From Chloroflexota bacterium (lineage in GTDB: Bacteria > Chloroflexota > Dehalococcoidia > Lucifugimonadales > Lucifugimonadaceae): DNA of 64,000 nt. Made by a program: the position numbers and the translations under genes. Below, piece after piece: positions 60,124 through 64,000 of this stretch; position 1 is the stretch's first letter, and the number at the start of each line of letters is the position of its first letter. The stretch lies in the NCBI GenBank assembly GCA_002730555.1, contig PCAM01000035.1:1-64000 (forward strand), written 5' to 3'. Under the pieces are notes generated by a model, which saw only the letters and a program-made list of their open reading frames with translations, ran no database searches and was not told where the DNA came from.

Positions 60124-60690
60124 CTAATCCCGGACGCGCTCCAGGTAATCGCCGGTCCTTGTGTCGACCTTGAGCAACTCGCCCTCGGCGATGAACAGGG
60201 GCACGGTTACCGAGATCCCGGTGTCCAGTTTGGCCTGCTTGGTGGCGCCGGTGGCCGTGTTTCCGGCCACGGCCGCTTCGGTCTCGATGACACGCAGGTT
60301 CACGGTAATGGGCGTCTCCACCTGTATGACGCTGCCTTCGTAAAACAGCAGATCCAGGCTCTCGCCTTCCTTTATGTAGTTCAGCGCGTCTCCCAGCACC
60401 TCGGCACCCACCGGAAACTGGTCGTAGGTCTCGGTGTCCATGAAGGTGTAGATATCGCCCTCTGCGTAGAGGTATTGCGACTCCCGGCGGTCCATCGGGG
60501 CGACGGTCAGTTTGTGGTTTCCGTGAACCTTCCGCTCGAACACGCTGCCGGTCTTGACGTTGCGCAACTTCATCGTGAGGGTCGGCGGGGCCTTGGGGGC
60601 CTGGCGATGCTGCCACTCCATGATGGTGTACACCTCTCCCTCGAAGAGGATGCTCATGTTGCGTTTGATCTCACTTGAGCTGATGGTCAT
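60124..60690 (-). CDS. efp: Translation elongation factor P with altered tip loop
   Basis: EF-P relieves ribosome stalling at polyproline stretches. The 188-residue length and three domains are standard. The domain I tip loop, usually PGKG around the modified Lys, reads QAPKAPP here, with Lys at residue 33 flanked by Ala/Pro instead of Gly. The pattern is neither EpmA-type PGKG nor the Arg32 rhamnosylated type. No epmA/epmB or earP is nearby. Start ATG 60690 (MTISSSEIKRN). Confidence 0.94.
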   Translation of the reverse strand: MTISSSEIKRNMSILFEGEVYTIMEWQHRQAPKAPPTLTMKLRNVKTGSVFERKVHGNHKLTVAPMDRRESQYLYAEGDIYTFMDTETYDQFPVGAEVLGDALNYIKEGESLDLLFYEGSVIQVETPITVNLRVIETEAAVAGNTATGATKQAKLDTGISVTVPLFIAEGELLKVDTRTGDYLERVRD

Positions 60691-60778
60691 TCTCGGATCC
60701 TCGATATATCTGGGAATTTGCTGTTCCGTGGTCCGGAGCCGTTGTCATTTACGGAACGCGCCGGGGTCATCCCGGGCT

Positions 60779-61867
60779 TTAGGTTTCGAATTTAGGGGCG
60801 TGGCTGAGCACGCGCGCCCGACCGTTTTCCAGCACGACGACGTCCTCGATCCGAACGCCGCCCCAGCCGGAGATGTAAATTCCGGGTTCAATGGTAAACG
60901 TCATGCCGGCTTCGAGTTTGGTGTCGACGCGAGATGCGACCCACGGAGCTTCGTGGACTTCGAGCCCAACTCCGTGGCCGAGGCTGTGCCCAAACTGTTC
61001 TCCGAAGCCAGCCTCCACGATCACGGCCCGTGCCAGGTTGTCCGCGTCGGCCCCGGTCATGCCGACCTCGACGCTCTCGACGGCGGTCAACTGGGCGGCC
61101 AGGACGGTGTCATAAACCTTTTTGAACTGATCATCCGGTTTGCCCACGACCACGGTGCGCGTCAGGTCGCTGCAGTAGCCCCGGTAGCGAGCGCCCATGT
61201 CGATGACGATCGACTCGCCTTCCTGGATTTTCCGTTCGCCCGCACGGTGGTGCGGGAGTGCGGCGTTTGGGCCAGAACCGACGATGGTGGGGAACGATAG
61301 TGACTCTGCGCCCTGCTCGCGAACCGCCACCTCGATGCGCCATGCGATCTCGTCTTCCGTGTCGCCGGCGCTGATCGTCTTCGCCACCTCGGTGAAGGCG
61401 TGATCTGCGATATCTATGGAGCGCTGGAGAAGCGCCAGCTCGTCGGCGTCTTTGAAGGCGCGTAACCCGAGAGGGACGCCCGCCGTGGGTACCAGTTCCA
61501 GGTGCGCGGCCCCGTTCTCGGAACCAGCGGTCGCCGCCTTGAATCGATCAAGAAGCTGGACGGTCACGTTGTCCGACTCAAATCCCAGGCGCTTGATGCC
61601 GAACTCACTGATGAGACCGGGCATCCAGTCGAACTGCCCGGTGATTCGATCCACGCGATAGCCCGGGGCCTGGTGCCCGGCCTGCTCCGTGTAACGGGAG
61701 TCGGTGGCAAGCACAGCGCCGTCCTGCGTGATGAACAGATAGCCGGCGGTTCCGACGAAGCCCGACAGGTATCTGCGGTTTTCGTCGTCCGTCACCAGCA
61801 TGGCGTCGACGCCAAGTTCTTCGAATTTGGATCGCAGGTTATCCACCCGTCCGATGATCGCGCTCAC
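60779..61867 (-). CDS. pepP: Xaa-Pro peptidase (M24 family)
   Basis: M24 metallopeptidases cleave N-terminal Xaa-Pro or dipeptide Xaa-Pro bonds with two Mn/Co ions. The 362-residue product has all ligands: two Asp in IDMGARYRGYCSDLTRT, His in HSLGHGVGLEVHE, Glu in TIEPGIYI, Glu in RIEDVVVL. The N-terminal creatinase-like domain is present (DAMLVTDDENRRYLSGFVG). The start is GTG 61867, overlapping the aroQ stop (GTGA). Whether aminopeptidase P or prolidase cannot be decided. It precedes efp, a common pairing. Confidence 0.92.
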   Translation of the reverse strand: MSAIIGRVDNLRSKFEELGVDAMLVTDDENRRYLSGFVGTAGYLFITQDGAVLATDSRYTEQAGHQAPGYRVDRITGQFDWMPGLISEFGIKRLGFESDNVTVQLLDRFKAATAGSENGAAHLELVPTAGVPLGLRAFKDADELALLQRSIDIADHAFTEVAKTISAGDTEDEIAWRIEVAVREQGAESLSFPTIVGSGPNAALPHHRAGERKIQEGESIVIDMGARYRGYCSDLTRTVVVGKPDDQFKKVYDTVLAAQLTAVESVEVGMTGADADNLARAVIVEAGFGEQFGHSLGHGVGLEVHEAPWVASRVDTKLEAGMTFTIEPGIYISGWGGVRIEDVVVLENGRARVLSHAPKFET

Positions 61868-62313
61868 GCCGCGCCGCCATATTGCAGGTGGTGTGTCATG
61901 TGCTCCAGGGCGTACAGGTATCCGCGCCAACCCAGCCCAGCGACCTGGCCGACGGCTATCGGCGCGATGACCGAATGACGCCGGAACTCTTCACGGGCGT
62001 GGATGTTGGACAGGTGAACCTCAATTAGGGGCAGTCCGGCGTCTCGAAGGGCGTCGCCAAGCGAGTAACCCATGCCGGTTAGCGCCGCCGGGTTGATGAC
62101 GATGCCGTCCGTTCCGCCGGAATTCTCCTGCAGAAAATCGACGATCGCGCCTTCGTAATTCGACTGGAAGAACGCCACCTCGACGCCCAGTTCGCTGGCG
62201 CGCGCGCTTATAGCGGTCTCGATCTCGGGGAGCGTCATACTCCCGTATTGACCGGGATCCCGGCGGCCCAGGTTGTTCAGATTTGGTCCGTTTATGACGA
62301 GAATCTTGGTCAC
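61864..62313 (-). CDS. aroQ: 3-dehydroquinate dehydratase, type II
   Basis: AroQ dehydrates 3-dehydroquinate in the shikimate pathway as a dodecamer. The 149-residue protein has INGPNLNNLGRRDPGQYGS with the catalytic Arg and Tyr, and VHLSNIHAREEFRRHS with the catalytic His. The usual INPGAYTHTSIAL block reads INPAALTGMGYSLGDAL, so a conserved active-site His is missing. The GTG at 62313 is followed directly by the first strand; a GTG at 62331 is possible. Upstream of pepP, overlapping it. Confidence 0.9.
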   Translation of the reverse strand: MTKILVINGPNLNNLGRRDPGQYGSMTLPEIETAISARASELGVEVAFFQSNYEGAIVDFLQENSGGTDGIVINPAALTGMGYSLGDALRDAGLPLIEVHLSNIHAREEFRRHSVIAPIAVGQVAGLGWRGYLYALEHMTHHLQYGGAA

Positions 62314-62523
62314 GCTGTATCGGTTCTCCACGGTGCGTCAGGCGCGCGAACGCTCTGCGATCAGAGTCGTTTGGGGGCGCGCCAGCAGATAGGGTACAAC
62401 GCCGACGCAGCCCGGAGCTTCGGGGTCGTCACACACTCGGCGGTGGACGCGGTGTTCCGGGGGACGTTCATCCAGCGGAATTTCAGGGAATTACGGGGCG
62501 CTACGAGTCGCAAACGGCCGGAT

Positions 62524-63516
62524 TCAAGGCTGGTTCTGGGTTGGTATCTGGTTTGACCTGGCCGCCCGCGGGTGGGAGTTCAGGTACACCCTTCGGGCCT
62601 GTTCCGTCGACACGTAGGTGTATATCTGCGTCGTAGCCGGGCTGGAGTGTCCCATCAAGTCTTGAACCACTCTCAAGTCTGCGCCCCCGTCCAGGAGGTG
62701 CGTCGCGAAGCTGTGGCGGAGTGTGTGGGTGTGGAAGTCCGGGTCCAATCCGGCGTTGACCGCGTAGCGTTTCACTAGACGCTCAACGCTCCTGGCGCTC
62801 AGACGGCTGCCGTAGCGATTCAGGAAGAGTGCCGTTTCAGAGGTCTTTACTGACAGCTCCCCCCGGGATTCGTTCAGATAACCGCTCAGCGCCGCCAGCG
62901 CGGGCCTCCCAAGCAGTGCCACTCGCTCCTTGTCGCCCTTTCCGATCACGCGTAGCTCGCTATCGCTGAAATCGATATCGCCGATGTCCAGTGAGCAGAT
63001 TTCGGCAACGCGCAGTCCGGCCGAGTACAGGACTTCAAGGATGGCTCGGTCACGCACGCCTATATCGGTGGCGGTGTCCGGTCCTTCAAGAAGGGTTTCT
63101 ACTTCCCGTCTGGTGGCGGCCACAGGAAGTCGTCGGTCAAGTCTTGGCGAGGAGACGAGGTCCGTCTGATCGCGTTCCACATCGCCGCGGTCGGCTAGGA
63201 AGCGGTAGAAGGCCCTTAGAGCGGTGAGCTTGCGGCTCACGCTGGCTTTTACGTAGCCAAGTTCCAGGAGCCAAGCCAGGTAGTCGCGCAGGAATCGGCG
63301 ATCGGCCTTGTCCAGGTCCGCCACCTGTCTGAGCCGCAGGAACTCGCCGTATGCGGCGATGTCCGACGTGTAATTGCGCACGGTGTAGGACGAGAGCTGG
63401 CGGCTCGTGCGGAGATGGTCTCCGAACTCTGCGACGGACGTGTTCCAGTGTGCTTCGTCCAGCGTGCCGCCGTGTTCGGCTCGAGCTCTGCGGCGCCGGC
63501 CGGGTTTTGTGGTCAT
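62524..63516 (-). CDS. xerD: Tyrosine recombinase XerD/XerC-like
   Basis: Xer recombinases resolve chromosome dimers at dif. The 330-residue protein has an N-terminal SAM-like core-binding domain and the catalytic tetrad: Arg in SAGLRVAEICSL, Lys in IGKGDKERVAL, HxxR in HTLRHSFATHLL, His in LMGHSSPATTQ and Tyr in IYTYV. The N-terminus has a basic leader (KPGRRRRARAEHGG). GGAG lies 8 bases before ATG 63516. It lies between topA and aroQ in chromosomal context, so a housekeeping role is more likely than a mobile one. Confidence 0.9.
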   Translation of the reverse strand: MTTKPGRRRRARAEHGGTLDEAHWNTSVAEFGDHLRTSRQLSSYTVRNYTSDIAAYGEFLRLRQVADLDKADRRFLRDYLAWLLELGYVKASVSRKLTALRAFYRFLADRGDVERDQTDLVSSPRLDRRLPVAATRREVETLLEGPDTATDIGVRDRAILEVLYSAGLRVAEICSLDIGDIDFSDSELRVIGKGDKERVALLGRPALAALSGYLNESRGELSVKTSETALFLNRYGSRLSARSVERLVKRYAVNAGLDPDFHTHTLRHSFATHLLDGGADLRVVQDLMGHSSPATTQIYTYVSTEQARRVYLNSHPRAARSNQIPTQNQP

Positions 63517-63573
63517 GGCGCGCGCTCCGGTTTGATCCCGGGGGGGCTCATGATCGGGTGCGGCCGAGAGCGG

Positions 63574-64000
63574 TTAAGCCTCGGCCTTGACCTCTGCGCC
63601 CTCAGACTCGCTTTCCGTTGTGGGGATCGCGCCATCGTAGTCTTCTTTCGTGACGCACTTTGCACCGTTGCGTCCCCGTGCCACGAGCAGTCCGCCGCAC
63701 TCCGGGCAAGGCTCTTTGAGCGGCCTCTGACGGGTCGAGAAATCACAATCGGGGTAGTTTTCGCAGCCGTAGAAACGACGGCCGCGCGGCCCCCGCCCTT
63801 TCCGCTCAAGCAGCTCGCCGCCGCAGTCGTCTTCCGGGCATTTGGCCCCGGTCCCAAGGCGAAGCGGCTTTGAGTGTCTGCAGTCAGGGAATCCGGAGCA
63901 GGAAAGGAATTTGCCGTACCGACCGGTCTTGATGACCATCGGTCGTTCGCATTTTTCACAGACCTCATCGCTCTCTTCGTCAAGTTCTGAGCGCGGAACG
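63574..64000 (-). CDS. topA: DNA topoisomerase I, C-terminal zinc-ribbon part (5' end beyond window)
   Basis: The 3' 141 codons of a minus-strand gene that continues past the right edge. The sequence contains three or four zinc ribbons of the topoisomerase I C-terminus: CEKC...GRYGKFLSCSGFPDC, CPEDDCGGELLER...FYGCENYPDCDF and CPECGGLLVARGRNGAKC. These bind single-stranded DNA behind the catalytic core. A topA-xerD order is common in bacteria. The C-terminus ends Glu/Ser/Ala-rich. Confidence 0.92.
   Translation of the reverse strand, partial: VPRSELDEESDEVCEKCERPMVIKTGRYGKFLSCSGFPDCRHSKPLRLGTGAKCPEDDCGGELLERKGRGPRGRRFYGCENYPDCDFSTRQRPLKEPCPECGGLLVARGRNGAKCVTKEDYDGAIPTTESESEGAEVKAEA

Noticed and set aside
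62524-63516. Integrase of a mobile element
   Set aside because: Context (topA-xerD-aroQ) and Xer-like length favour the housekeeping recombinase; no att-like repeats were seen nearby.

Overview
The window is high-GC bacterial chromosome, mostly conserved housekeeping operons broken up by small accessory and catabolic gene groups. I infer a member of the Chloroflexota, probably a Dehalococcoidia/SAR202-like marine lineage. The reasons are many TTG and GTG starts, short IF-2 and EF-Ts, a 2-oxoacid:ferredoxin oxidoreductase with a fused gamma domain, several amidohydrolases, an enolase-superfamily sugar-acid dehydratase next to an RraA-like protein, and a Cys-type CcmE. This is inference from gene content. 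No 16S gene is present.

Layout. 1-2.6 kb: most of a large putatively exported protein of unknown function on the minus strand, running off the left edge. It stops beside the orphan 3' half of a tRNA-Arg(CCU) at 2626-2670, which looks like one end of an island inserted in a tRNA gene. 3.1-8.5 kb: msrA, a decayed PAP2 phosphatase, then infB, rnpM (ylxR) and nusA on the minus strand, with an apparent attenuator in the nusA leader. 8.5-13 kb: a HAD phosphatase, an M28-like protein, a DinB-like protein, a TRZ/ATZ amidohydrolase and a small unknown protein. 13.4-24.1 kb: one long minus-strand run rpsB-tsf-pyrH-frr-uppS-cdsA-dxr-rseP-ispG-proS, covering translation, UMP kinase, undecaprenyl-PP and phospholipid precursors, the MEP isoprenoid pathway and intramembrane proteolysis.

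24.2-34.7 kb: a LuxR-type regulator, CcdA, an FAH-family hydrolase, two amidohydrolases, then ccmA-ccmB-ccmC, a CcmD-like fusion protein and ccmE (System I cytochrome c maturation without ccmF/ccmH here), a PlsY-like acyltransferase and a decayed ECF sigma factor. 34.8-37.4 kb: korB-korA. 38-39.1 kb: NUDIX and GNAT proteins. 39.2-42.2 kb: two paralogous SDRs and two hot-dog-fold dehydratases, likely an acyl-CoA oxidation module. 42.2-49.3 kb: PcrA-type helicase, a methyltransferase, a repeat-rich intergenic region, a galactonate-dehydratase-like enolase-superfamily enzyme, an RraA-like protein and an AAA_26/DRTGG protein.

49.4-57.5 kb: tRNA-Phe, an unusual IscA-like protein, an Lrp/AsnC regulator, bioY, aspS, then tig-clpP-clpX (protein folding and turnover). 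57.6-64 kb: a minus-strand set topA-xerD-aroQ-pepP-efp-xseA-xseB-formyltransferase.

The points most worth a second look are the tRNA-derived attachment remnant, the nusA leader terminator, the unusual cytochrome c maturation cluster (CcmD fusion, CxxxF CcmE, altered CcmC tryptophan motif), a near-identical 18-nt promoter-like element before pcrA and the DRTGG gene, and several precise gene remnants (PAP2, ECF sigma, Asp-box protein). No CRISPR array, insertion sequence or complete novel defence system was seen.
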